From Brachyhypopomus gauderio (taxonomy: Eukaryota > Chordata > Actinopteri > Gymnotiformes > Hypopomidae): a stretch of DNA of 64,000 bases. The translations under genes and the position numbers were made by a program. The notes beneath the pieces are model-generated. The model saw only the letters and a list, made by a program, of their open reading frames with translations. It did not search any database and had not been told where the DNA came from. Positions 9,379 through 19,099 of the stretch are shown in pieces (position 1 is the first letter of the stretch; every line of letters begins with the position of its first letter). The stretch lies in assembly GCF_052324685.1 (NCBI RefSeq), contig NC_135211.1, positions 5,392,694 to 5,456,693 on the forward strand, read 5' to 3'.

Positions 9379-10653
9379 TTGACTCTCTCTGATCACCGCG
9401 AGCTCCCGGCACCTCAAGGGAGGCGGAGCCGCAGCAGAGAGAGCAACCGAGGAGCCTCTGTGTCTGTGTGTTCTGCCAGGCTCGACCCGGACCCGGTGGA
9501 GGAGGACCTCCCTCTGCTAATCCCAGAAGCCGCTCCCCGAAGGCCCCCCAAGAATTTTTTGGGGGGACGCAGTAGCCACGCACCCCGGGAGTGGCTGGCT
9601 CGGACCTGGGATGACGTCAGCGCGGCGGACACGCCCCCCGGTGACGTCAGTATGGCGGACACGCCCCCCGGTGACGTCAGTATGGCGGACACGCCCCCCG
9701 GTGACGTCAGCCCGATGGAGGTTCCGCCCCCCGGTGACGTCAGCCCGATGGAGGTTCCGCCCCCCGGTGACGTCAGCCCGATGGAGGTTCCGCCCCCCGG
9801 TGACGTCAGCCCGATGGAGGCTCCGCCCCCCGAGGACGTCAGCTCGATGGAGGTTCCGCCCCCCGAGGACGTCAGCCCGATGGAGGTTCCGCCCCCCGAG
9901 GACGTCAGCCCGATGGAGGTTCCGCCCCCCGAGGACGTCAGCCCGATGGAGGTTCCGCCCCCTGAGGACGTCTCACCCACGCCGGCTCCTGTTCCCGCTG
10001 CCCGCCTGCCGGCTCCTGTCCCCGCTGCCCGCCTGCGGACCCCGCCTGTCCCCGCTGCCCGCCTGCGGACCCCGCCTGTCCCCGCTGCCCGCCTGCGGAC
10101 CCCGCCTGTTGTCCTTGAGACTGTGCTGCCCCCTGTTGGGCATGGACTTTGTGTTCCCCCTGCTCCGCCCTGTGCCTCCTATGTTCCGTTGCCCGTGTTC
10201 CCCTTGCTCCCTGGTCCTGTCCCTGGTTTTGTTTTGGTCCCTGTCCCTGTGGTTGTGTCTGTCAAGGTCTGTGTTCCTGTTCCCGTGTCTGTTTCCTGTG
10301 GTGTCGTCTCTGTCCCCGTCCCCGTCCCCATGTCTGTTCCCCAAGTTGTCACCCACCTTGTGCCTGTGCCCGTCTCTGTTGTTCATGCTGTCTTTGCCTC
10401 CGTGTTCTCCTCTGCCCTGTCCCCTGGCCCGACTCCCGTGTCTGTGTCCAGTCCTGCTCCTGTGCCTCGCCCTGGCCCTGTCCTGCCCCCCTGTGTCCCG
10501 TGTCATGCCGTGTCCCGGCCCAGCTCCTGGCCAGTCTCCATGTCCCCTGTCTTTGTCCCTGCCATGCCCCAGGTCCCATGTCCTGTTCTGACCGGTCCTG
10601 TCCCTCTGGTCTGTCCTGTGTCTTCTGTTCCTGTCCCTCGCCGTGTGCCGTAG
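9379..10653 (+). CDS. Proline-rich repeat ORF inside the LTR element
   Basis: A 424-codon open frame whose start is uncertain. From about residue 75 it has tandem 10- then 11-residue repeats: GDVSMADTPP, then GDVSPMEVPPP, then EDVSPMEVPPP, followed by VPAARLRTPP repeats and a long Pro/Val/Ser tail. No retroviral domain, zinc knuckle or membrane span is seen. The GC-rich repeat stretch is open in other frames too, so translation is not proven. It could be a degenerate gag, a novel accessory protein, or non-coding DNA kept open by its GC bias. Confidence 0.45.
   Translation: MTLSDHRELPAPQGRRSRSRESNRGASVSVCSARLDPDPVEEDLPLLIPEAAPRRPPKNFLGGRSSHAPREWLARTWDDVSAADTPPGDVSMADTPPGDVSMADTPPGDVSPMEVPPPGDVSPMEVPPPGDVSPMEVPPPGDVSPMEAPPPEDVSSMEVPPPEDVSPMEVPPPEDVSPMEVPPPEDVSPMEVPPPEDVSPTPAPVPAARLPAPVPAARLRTPPVPAARLRTPPVPAARLRTPPVVLETVLPPVGHGLCVPPAPPCASYVPLPVFPLLPGPVPGFVLVPVPVVVSVKVCVPVPVSVSCGVVSVPVPVPMSVPQVVTHLVPVPVSVVHAVFASVFSSALSPGPTPVSVSSPAPVPRPGPVLPPCVPCHAVSRPSSWPVSMSPVFVPAMPQVPCPVLTGPVPLVCPVSSVPVPRRVP
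9612..9975 (+). repeat. 30/33-bp tandem repeat with seven perfect CRE motifs
   Basis: TGACGTCA, the palindromic cAMP-response element core, occurs at 9612, 9642, 9672, 9702, 9735, 9768 and 9801, with spacings of 30,30,30,33,33,33. Five further units (about 9834-9973) carry GGACGTC instead. The array lies in the proline-rich ORF. Confidence 0.9.
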
Positions 10654-10733
10654 TTCCCTGTCCTGTCCTAGTCGGTGTCCCTGTCCTGTCTGCCCTTGCG
10701 TGCCCCGGAGTGGCACGCTTTGAGGGGGGGTTA

Positions 10734-11187
10734 TGTCACGTAGGGCAATGCCCCCTCTCGTAGCTGCCACTCTGGGTTCCCTTATGTCCGTGTTCCCTGC
10801 CTGTTCATCCCACGCAGCTCGTTTGTCTTCGTGATTCCTCATTTGTTACCACGCCCCTGTATTATCGTTCACACCTGTCCCTCGTTTTCTGTCCCATGTA
10901 TATAAACCCCTGAGTCTCCCTTGTCCTTTGTCTGGTGTTTTGATATTTTGGATGTTGGACTGTTTGATTGTATACCTGGCCGTCGTGTGTTTTTGTTTTG
11001 TGATTCATAGTCTGTTCTCGTGTCCCCCTGTCTTCGTTATGCCCGTGTTCGCCTGCTATTCGGACTGCCCTCCTGTGATCGACCCTGCCTGGCTTTCTGA
11101 CGATGAGTATGGTATTCCCTTTAATAAATCTCGCTCCTCTCAGCGATTGTGTCCGTCTCCTCACTCCGTGGCGCAAGCCACGTTACA
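10734..11187 (+). repeat. 3' LTR, 454 bp
   Basis: Same length as the 5' LTR, with visible changes such as CCTCATTTG for CCTCGTTTG and AATAAATCTC for AATAGATCTC. Followed by TSD CATTA. Confidence 0.93.
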
Positions 11188-11453
11188 CATTATCTATGAC
11201 TTATGTTAAGATGTTTTGGACATTCACCCAAACAACCAACACACTCTGCCTTACTGGTGTCCACCAAGAAAGTAAAACACAGACATTCCACAACAGAACG
11301 TAAGTAACTTTGTTACTTACAAAGTTCACATATCGAGAATTTCAAAGAATTCAGAACCAATGTTGAATGCATTTACATGTCAGAATTGCTTATTCATTCA
11401 AATACTGTATGCAATCAGTGGTTGAGTTTCTCATGATTGTTGTATGGGGGATG

Positions 11454-11512
11454 CTGTTGTATGAGGGATGTTGCTAATAACTAAATTATTAGCAACATCC
11501 CTCATACAACAG
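11454..11512. repeat. Perfect 27-bp inverted repeat with 5-nt loop
   Basis: Arm 11454-11480 is the exact reverse complement of 11486-11512, separated by CTAAA. The paralogous stretch downstream of gene B (around 42010-42040) lacks both arms, so it was gained here. It could be a tiny foldback insertion or a templated-repair product. Confidence 0.9.
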
Positions 11513-11631
11513 TGGTACACTTATTCTGCCCTGGTTAAGATAAGAAGTTATGAGCCTGTGTTAAGTTAGGGGGTGGGGAGTTGAGAGTGCAGCTGGGTTA
11601 CAGCTGATCTGAGGATAAATTAAATCATAGG

Positions 11632-12118
11632 TGTCACGTAGGGCTACGCCCCCTCTCCTAGCTGTCACTCCGGTGTCCCTTTTCCTCGTGTCTGTGTTGT
11701 TCCCTACTCATTGTCTGTTTCTATGATTTCCTCTGTCTGCTACGCCCGTATCGTCAGTGTCTCCAGCTGTGCCTTGTTAGTTCTGTGTACTTATAGTCCC
11801 TGTGTTCCCCTAGTCTGGTATCGGTTGTTTTGTTTATTTTGTTCATTTGCACTCTTGGTGACCTTGTGCTCTCTGTTATTTCGTGACCGTTTGTGAGTAT
11901 TGTTCCGTGTTCAGTCGCATCTTTCTGTCTAGTGTTCTTCCCGTTGCCCTGTGAGTTCTTTGTGTGTGTTGCCATACCTTTTTTCCTGTGTTATTCGGAT
12001 TGCCCCCCCGTTATGACCCGTGCCTGCTTCAATGACCATGAATATGGAATTCCCTTGAATAAATCTCGCTCTCCTCAGCGTGTCCGCCTCCTAGCTCTGC
12101 AATGCGCAGATCGTTACA
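11632..12118 (+). mobile_element. Solo LTR, 487 bp
   Basis: Begins TGTCACGTAGGGC and ends GATCGTTACA, with perfect TSD ATAGG at 11627-11631 and 12119-12123. It is the same family as the LTRs at 3376, 8591 and 61979. AATAAATCTCGCTC near 12058 is a shared 3'-end landmark. Confidence 0.92.
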
Positions 12119-12169
12119 ATAGGAAAACAGTCTGTCCTAAGATTTTAAATAATATTCAAACCTGACATC

Positions 12170-12500
12170 CGATTATTACTACCAATAATGACCAATCTGA
12201 AAATCAGATTACTTAATATTCTATCACTCAATTCTAAAGCAGCTATTGTGAACGAAATTATATTCCAGAAAATTGATGTTCTATATCTCACAGAAACTTG
12301 GATTAGATTAGATTAGATTAGATTAGATCTGGTGAATATTTAACTCTGAACGAAGCCACTCCTGTGGAATATAGCTATGTACATAGACCAAGATTGTCAG
12401 GCAAAGTAGGAGGAATATGTATAATCTTTAGAAATTCATCAGAAATACTTTGATATCTCCAATTCCCTTGATATGCTGTCTATAAATGTAATTAATCCGT
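12170..12500 (+). mobile_element. LINE endonuclease N-terminal fragment
   Basis: Translation gives LLNILSLNSKAAIVNEI and IDVLYLTETWI (about 12210-12310), then GGICIIFRNSSE (12409-12445): the start of an L2-like AP endonuclease. A (GATTA)n run at 12300-12327 interrupts it. The C-terminal half of a matching domain lies at 17876-18210, so this LINE appears to be split by later insertions. Confidence 0.75.
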
Positions 12501-12661
12501 CTGGAATTAAATGGAATGCATTTTCCCTGACTAATGTGTTGTAGCGGATACATATGTTAGTTTTGGATTATGAACGGGGCACCATCCAGATCCATGAACC
12601 AATATTGTGATAACGGAAATAGGTGGAATATGGTTTGATCAGTCTCATTACTACCTAATAC

Positions 12662-12816
12662 CAGAGCCGGAGTGGCTAATCGGGAGATTCGGGAGGATTC
12701 CCGATTAGCTGGCTCATGTCAATCTCTAGTTTGGGCCGATTGGGAGGGAAAAATTATTTTGGGCCGGATTTGGGCATGAAACTCCCGGGCTGAAAAAGTG
12801 GCCCACTCCGGCCCTG
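12662..12816. mobile_element. hAT-type MITE, 155 bp
   Basis: Ends CAGAGCCGGAGTGG and CCACTCCGGCCCTG are inverted repeats. The perfect 8-bp TSD CCTAATAC lies at 12654-12661 and 12817-12824. Non-coding. Confidence 0.93.
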
Positions 12817-13093
12817 CCTAATACCATCGACCAAAATATGCATTTACCACCGTGACCAGATTAATGTATAAATGTCCAAATTTATTAAATGGTTAATATT
12901 ACAATGAAGTGAAGAATATGATATGGAATGATTTGGCTCAAAATGAAACTAAACCTATATGTAAATCTATTAATCTAACCAAAGGTATAATAGTAAACAA
13001 CAAAGAATAGAAAATTAAACAACAACAGTGAATGCTAAATATCTGTCGGTGATCATTAGATTTAAATGGATTATATGACAACCCTAGTCATAT

Positions 13094-13467
13094 AGGGACT
13101 GCCAGGTTCGCGGTTTTCACGCCAAATTGGGCTTATTTGAAAGTCCAGTCGCGGGTAAAAATTCTGGGGTCGCGGGGTGCGGTTTTTTTGGGCTACTTTT
13201 GAGTTGGGCTACTGCGGGAGTTACAAGTCAACACTAAGAATCGATCGCGATATAATACTTAATTTGTCTCCATTTTACACTCGCCAACCCCCCCGTAGAC
13301 AGCTTACACTCGCTAATCCCCCCCCCCCCCCCCCCCGTGGACAACTTACACTCGCTACCCCCCCCACCCCCCCCCCCCCCCCCCCCCCCGTCGACAACTT
13401 ACACCCCCTTCCGTCAGGGTTTTACACTGACTTTGTGCGGGATATTTTTGTAGGACCTGGCAACCCT
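13094..13467. mobile_element. hAT-like MITE with long poly-C runs
   Basis: Left end AGGGACTGCCAGGT and right end ACCTGGCAACCCT form an imperfect inverted repeat. Inside are GATCGCGATATAATACTTA and three copies of (T)TACACTCGC followed by C runs (13275-13390). No TSD was found, so the limits are approximate. Confidence 0.65.
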
Positions 13468-14500
13468 GACCCTAAGGCTTGCCTAACTAGCGTAGGACCC
13501 AGGGACGGACATGAGGTCTTTATAGAGAGAATATGAAAGGAGAAAGAGAAAGTTTGGGCAGGTTAATGGTAACAATATTTACTAGATCGGACTCCAGGAG
13601 AGGTAGAAGTTGGCAACCCCAAATCAGCATATGAACTGAGCGTCTTACTTCGTTGAAGAGGCGTGGTGACGCAGACCAACCGGTGCGCGTTCATGGTTCA
13701 TTTCCTCCTGAGGCAGCTAGGTTAGTGAAGACTTAGCGGTGACGTCACAGTTGTAGCTGGTGGGTGCAGGAAAACTTGTGCAGATAACTTAACTGAGAAA
13801 GAAAATGAGCTTGACTTGAACAACTAGACGAAGTACGTTTGACGATGACACGTAAAATAAAGAAATAAAATCAAATATAGAAGAATCTTCTGTTGAACTC
13901 GGTGAGAGCTTTAGTGGTGGTCTTTTGGCCTCGCTCCAGTGGACTCTGCGGTGTTTGGCGTGAGTCTAGCACTCTGTTGGTTGCGATGGTTTGGCGTGTT
14001 TCCAACGAGTTCGAGTCTTTGAGTCTCGGCGAGTCTGGCGAAATTCTCCAAGTCCTCCCAAGTCTACCAGGCTGCCAAGCTCATTGTCTCTCCTTGAACA
14101 AGGGTTTTTAACCAACTCGACAGCGCGCGAGACCATCACGCACGGGCGAAGCCACCGTGATTATGTTATTTTCGCCTTGCGGACCCTCGCGCTGCGTCAA
14201 GTGGAGAGAACTGTAGTTGGCCACTGAGAGTTTTCTCTCTCGCTTCCGGGTTGGAGAACGCTGTGCGCGTCTGGCTGCCGCTTCCTCCCGGTCTCACTTT
14301 CTTATTACTTTCTTTACTTTCTCCTGTATCAAACCCTTGGTTATTTGGACTTCCCAATAACTACTACTGCCTATTTCCAATCGGTGGACTTGAATCCTTT
14401 GATATCTGCTGTGTTCGCGTCACCCTGTCTTCAATCCAGCTCCTGTGCTGGCTCCCTCACCTCAGTGCTGTGTTGGGAACTTGAGTTTCGGCTGTAGACT
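13468..14500 (+). other. 5' region of the L2 element; no gene
   Basis: No supported ORF. The part from about 13885 is probably the 5' UTR/promoter of the following L2 element. A GC-rich block at 14148-14203 resembles blocks at 23816-23880 and 46018-46052. Confidence 0.45.
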
Positions 14501-17500
14501 ATGAATCCTGCCGTGTTTCTGCTCTTAGTCGTTTGCCTTATTGGATCTGGGGATGTAGTCTCAGCTTTCCATGGGACGGATGGGCAAGATTGTAGGATTG
14601 TATACACATCCGACGATCTGCGCTCTCTCCGCTCGCATTGCCGTCTGAACTCGGACATATACAACTACTGCCGCTCCGTCGGACTTAATCGCCGACCGCG
14701 CTACATACACCGATCAAGTAAAACTCGACCTAGGTTGCTCCAGCTATCAGCCTGTATCCCAGTTGTTTGGACAAATGGCCGTGGCTACAGGAAATATAAA
14801 CACAGCCGTGGAGTCTACACTAGCGTTTTGCGCCCTGTCCCACAAGCTACTATCTCATCCCAATCCTCCGATTCATCTGGTCTGTTTAATCTAGCTTTAT
14901 TTAACTGCCGTTCGCTCACAAACAAAGCTACTCTACTAAACGACTTAATTGAACATAAGCAACTGGATATGCTGTTTCTCACGGAGACTTGGCAGACACA
15001 GGGGGACTTTATGCTCCTAAATGAAGCTTCTCCTCCTGGATTTACATACTTTTGTTCGCCTAGACTAACAGGTAGAGGTGGCGGGTTAGCTGTCATTTTC
15101 AACAAGAAGGTGAGACTAACTCTGCTTAAACTACATGAAGTCTTTGCGTTGGAATATATGGCTTTAAAGGTGTCTGGCTTGTCCACTGTGATTTTACTGT
15201 TGATATATCGCCCACCTAAACTGTCCACTGCTGACTTTTTATCTGAACTTGGTGAACTTCTTACCATCGCTAGCTCCAAGTCTCCATCTCTGGTCCTACT
15301 CGGAGACTTTAATATCCATATGGACACTGTTTCATCTTTATCCACTGAATTTTTATCTCTGCTCAAATGTTTTGATTTAACTCAGCATGTAGATTTTCCC
15401 ACGCATAATCAGGGCCATATTCTTGATTTAATTTGTTCTGTTGGATGTACTGTTAATAACATCTCTGGTACTGGCTTGGGTATATCTGACCACAAAGTTA
15501 TCACTGCTGGCCTCTGCCTGCCTATACCTAAGACCCCCTCTAAAATGACAATATCCTTTCGTAATCTTTCTGCTGTTGATACTCTCGCCTTCTCCAAACA
15601 TCTCAAATCTTCTTTATTCCCTTCGATTTGTAACATATCTAATGTTGAGGATGCTGTCTCTTTGTATAATGATTCCGTCTCTGCCATCCTCAATACACTC
15701 GCTCCACTTAAGACGAGGACTGTACCATCCACGCACACCTCTCCCTGGTTCACCCCTGAACTACACACACTGAAATCGACCGGCAGGCGTCTTGAGCGTC
15801 TCTATAAAAAAACAGGTCTTCACGCTATGGCCTTTGCTGAACATATGCTCACCTACAGATCTGCACTACAATCTGCCCGTTCTCTGTACTACTCCAACCT
15901 TATACACGGCTCCAGACATGACCCTAAACATCTCTTCTCTATTGTCAACAAAATTTCTTGCCCTCCTACTCACGCAGTCTCATCCTCTCCTGAAATCTGT
16001 ACTTCTTTTCTCAACCATTTCCAAGATAAAATTACTTTCATAAACAAAGGTTTTCCTAGTTCACCCTCCCCTGACTTCTCTTTCTCTCCTCCCAGTCCTA
16101 TTAACACTCTGTTTTCTCATTTCTCTCCGGTTTCTGTCAGCAACACTGCCGAAATTATTTCTAAGTCCAAATCCTCATCCAGTCAACTTGACCCCGCCCT
16201 AACTTCACTCCTAAAGCTCTGTCTCTCGGACATAAGTACTCCTATAACACATATCATTAATCTCTCTCTCCACTGGTTATGTTCCCTGTTCTCTTAAAAC
16301 GGCTGCCATTACTCCGGTTATTAAAAAACCTTCTCTTGATAGTTCTGACGTACAATCCTACAGACCGATTTCCAATCTACCTTTTATTTCTAAAGTTCTT
16401 GAGAGAGCTGTCGCCATACAGTTACAGGCTTTTCTCACCACCAACAATCTCTTTGAGACATTCCAGTCTGGATTTCGTCCCTTACACAGCACTGAGACTG
16501 CTCTTCTCAGTGTTTTGAATAACCTGCTTCTGTCCTCTGACTCTGGGCGTGCATCTGTCATTCTTCTCCTTGATTTAACTGCTGCTTTTGATACAGTTAA
16601 TCACAAAATACTCCTCTCACGTCTCTCCAGTTTTGGTCTGTCTGGCACTGTGCTCTCTTGGTTCTCATCCTACCTTACTAACAGATCTCAGTTTGTCAGT
16701 ATAGGAAAGCACAAATCCATTTCTGTCCCAGTCACCCAGGGAGTACCACAGGGTTCCGTTCTTGGTCCCCTACTATTCATTACATACTTTCTTCCTCTTG
16801 GTAACATTATTCACTCCTTCAACATCAACTATCACTTTTATGCGGATGACACACAGCTGTATCTGGATCTCCACCCTTCTGACTCTTTCCCTCCTACCAC
16901 ACTGCTGTCCTGCATTCAGGAGATAACTCACTGGTTAAACAATAACTTCCTCAAACTAAATCCTACTAAAACTGAGTTCATGATCATCGGCACCAAGTCA
17001 GCCATCTCTGCCCTCTCCAACTGTATTCTATCTGTTGATAATATCCAGGTTGCCCAGTCTTCTGTTGTGCGTAACCTAGGCGTTTCATTCGACTCCTCTC
17101 TCACTTTCATCCCACACATAAACTCTATCCGTAAATCTGCTTTTTTCCATCTCCGCAAAATTGCCAGGCTCCGCCCCATACTTTCACTAAAAGATGCCGA
17201 AACCCTGGTACATGCATTTATCACTTCCAGACTAGATTACTGTAACTCTCTGCTTTATGGTCTACCTGCCAAATCACTTCGCCCCCTACAACAGATACAA
17301 AATTCTGCAGCCAGAGTTCTAATGTCCACAAAGAAATCTGCACACATCACTCCTATCCTCCATCAGTTACACTGGCTTCCTATCTCTGAACGCATCCACT
17401 ATAAAATCCTACTCCTAACATTCAAATCTCTGCATGGTCTTGCACCCTCCTATCTCTCCAACCTTCTCCACCTTCATACCTCATCACGTCAGCTCAGGTC

Positions 17501-17775
17501 CTCTAACCTAGGTTTGCTCTCCGTCCCACGACACAGACTCTCTACTATGGGTGGCAGATCATTCAGTGTTGCTGCCCCCACCCTCTGGAATTCGTTACCT
17601 CCCTCTATTCACTCCTCTGACTCTCTCTCTACTTTCAAAACTCAACTCAAGACTTTCCTCTTTTCTCAATATTTCCGCTCTTTCTAAGCCCTGTATTTTT
17701 CCCCTTTCATTTGTGTACAGCGACCTTGGGTTTGAGAAAGGCGCTATATAAAATAAATTATTATTATTATTATAA
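14501..17775 (+). pseudogene. L2-type LINE, near full length, one frameshift
   Basis: The first frame (14501-16297, 598 codons) has a hydrophobic N-terminus (MNPAVFLLLVVCLIGSGDVV), then an AP endonuclease at about residues 130-340 with FNCRSL, LTETW, GDFNIH and SDHKVI. The frame breaks in a CT run near 16261-16272; the second frame, open upstream of 16515 and ending at 17687, carries reverse transcriptase: LLDLTAAFDTVNH, GVPQGSVLGPLLF, YADDTQL, then the C-terminal domain with LHWLPI and LWNSLPPSI. The 3' end has AGGCGCTATATAAAATAAAT and an (ATT)n tail, typical of fish L2 elements. With one frameshift it was recently active but this copy cannot make a full polyprotein. Confidence 0.93.
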
Positions 17776-17875
17776 CTTTTAGGGGCGTCATCGTAAGGCA
17801 CTTTTTGGTCATCATGGAAAGTTGAATAATGGCCTCAAGAATAATTAATCTTTCCTTGTAGGGAAGTACAAAATG

Positions 17876-18210
17876 ACAAAATAATGTAGTGACAAAATAA
17901 TAATGGTAGGAGACTTTAACATACATTTTGATAACACAGAGGATCCACTGACAAGGGCTTTTACTTCAATATTGAACACTGTCGGCATTATACAAAATGT
18001 AATAGGACCTACTCATTATCGAAATCATACCCTAGATTTAATTTTAACGCTGGGTATCGACGTAGATAATATAAATACGCTCCTGCAAACCGCAGCAATC
18101 TCCGACCACTATCTAGTCCAATTCAAGCTTCATCTTAACCTAAATACTTGCTCATCTCCTCAGCATTGTATAAAATGCTTGATAAATTCATCAACAGCCT
18201 CACAGTTTAT
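17876..18210 (+). mobile_element. LINE endonuclease C-terminal fragment
   Basis: Translation MVGDFNIHFDNTEDP, HTLDLILTLGIDV and ISDHYLVQF is the C-terminal half of an AP endonuclease. It fits the N-terminal half at 12170-12500; the L2 and MITEs lie between. No RT follows. Confidence 0.75.
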
Positions 18211-19099
18211 TGAAAACCCCCCTGATCGTAGTAACCACAGATGCAGTTGCATAAATTGTCCAGTACGTGGTGCTAGTGTGTTCCTAGTTTAGTTGCACTC
18301 TGAGTTAGAGTAGAAGGAGCCGGACTAAGTACAGAACGGGAAGTCTGTTTGTGTAGATGCATCTAGCATGAGTGTGGCACAAATAAAGGAAAATAACAAG
18401 AGTTAATCTCTCTCTGCCTCATCTGTGACCTCCCCTCAAGTCATCACATATTTGGCGACGAGGCTTACAATAGATGGTGACAGAAATTCTGTCATTCTTG
18501 ATTAGGTCATGTCATTTAGATTATAAGAGATCATTATGATCTTTATGATGTCATTCTGATTAAGCAGAAGGACTACAATAATGAAGTAGTGTGATTCAGT
18601 GTAAACATGTTTAGTTCATATTATGCATATGTGTGCTATACTGTGACCCAGGTCAGGGAGAGTGCGAAGGGTAAGAACACTTTGTTAACTGGTTGTCACT
18701 AGTCTATGATACTTGGGTCATTCAGCTTTCTCTGCATTCAAGTGATACATCAGTTTCTTCTGCTAAAACCTAGAGAAGTCCATATTAGGAGATACACGTT
18801 TGTGAAACAAAGTAGTTTTGGAACATGCTGTGCTTAAGATAACCTACTTGCTAGAACTGCTGAATTGTGTTTAGAATTGTATATAAGCAGGGGGACTGCC
18901 CCCTTGGCAACAGAATTTGAACAAGCAAGACGTTTGATTTTAACATCATCTAGTTTTAAGTTTTGTACATTGTGTACCTTTAAAAAATTTTGAATATTCT
19001 TAATGTTAAAGTTAATGGGCTTGAGTGTAACTCACTACTTGATACTCACTACTTGATACAGGGTCCCAGGTAACTACCATATCCCAGTCATTTTATAAG
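18211..19099. other. Non-coding; possible LTR/primer-site junction upstream of Gypsy
   Basis: No gene. TTTGGCGACGAGG at 18450-18462 directly after CATCACA looks like an LTR end followed by a primer-binding site, but no matching 3' LTR is seen after the Gypsy pol. A TATA-like GTATATAAGCAGGGG lies near 18880. Confidence 0.35.

Larger units (their letters stand above)
8591..11187 (+). mobile_element. Complete young non-autonomous LTR retrotransposon
   Basis: Two 454-bp LTRs (8591-9044, 10734-11187) differ at only about three positions that I could find. The TSD CATTA is perfect (8586-8590, 11188-11192). A G-rich polypurine tract (TTTGAGGGGGGG) lies just before the 3' LTR. The internal 1689 bp encode no gag, protease, RT or integrase that I recognise, only a proline/valine-rich ORF, so movement must depend on proteins from another element. 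LTR ends TGTCACGTAGG...GTTACA match the solo LTRs elsewhere in the window. Confidence 0.93.
8540..11302 (+). promoter_or_regulatory. Candidate 5' non-coding exon module, split by an LTR retrotransposon
   Basis: The module (ACACAGAAAAGGGAAGGAAACC ... CCACAACAGAAC followed by GTAAGTAACTTTG) recurs at 25557-25681, 41319-41468 and 53613-53747. Each copy ends in a consensus GTAAGT splice donor and lies upstream of, or next to, an IgSF copy; no ORF is conserved, so a first non-coding exon with promoter is the likely role. Here the LTR element at 8591-11187 lies inside it with TSD CATTA, leaving 8540-8590 on one side and 11193-11302 on the other. The role is inferred. Confidence 0.5.

Noticed and set aside
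9414..9980. Long minus-strand Gly/Ser/Thr repeat ORF
   Set aside because: It is the antisense of the 33-bp repeat array; openness follows from GC-rich repeat composition.
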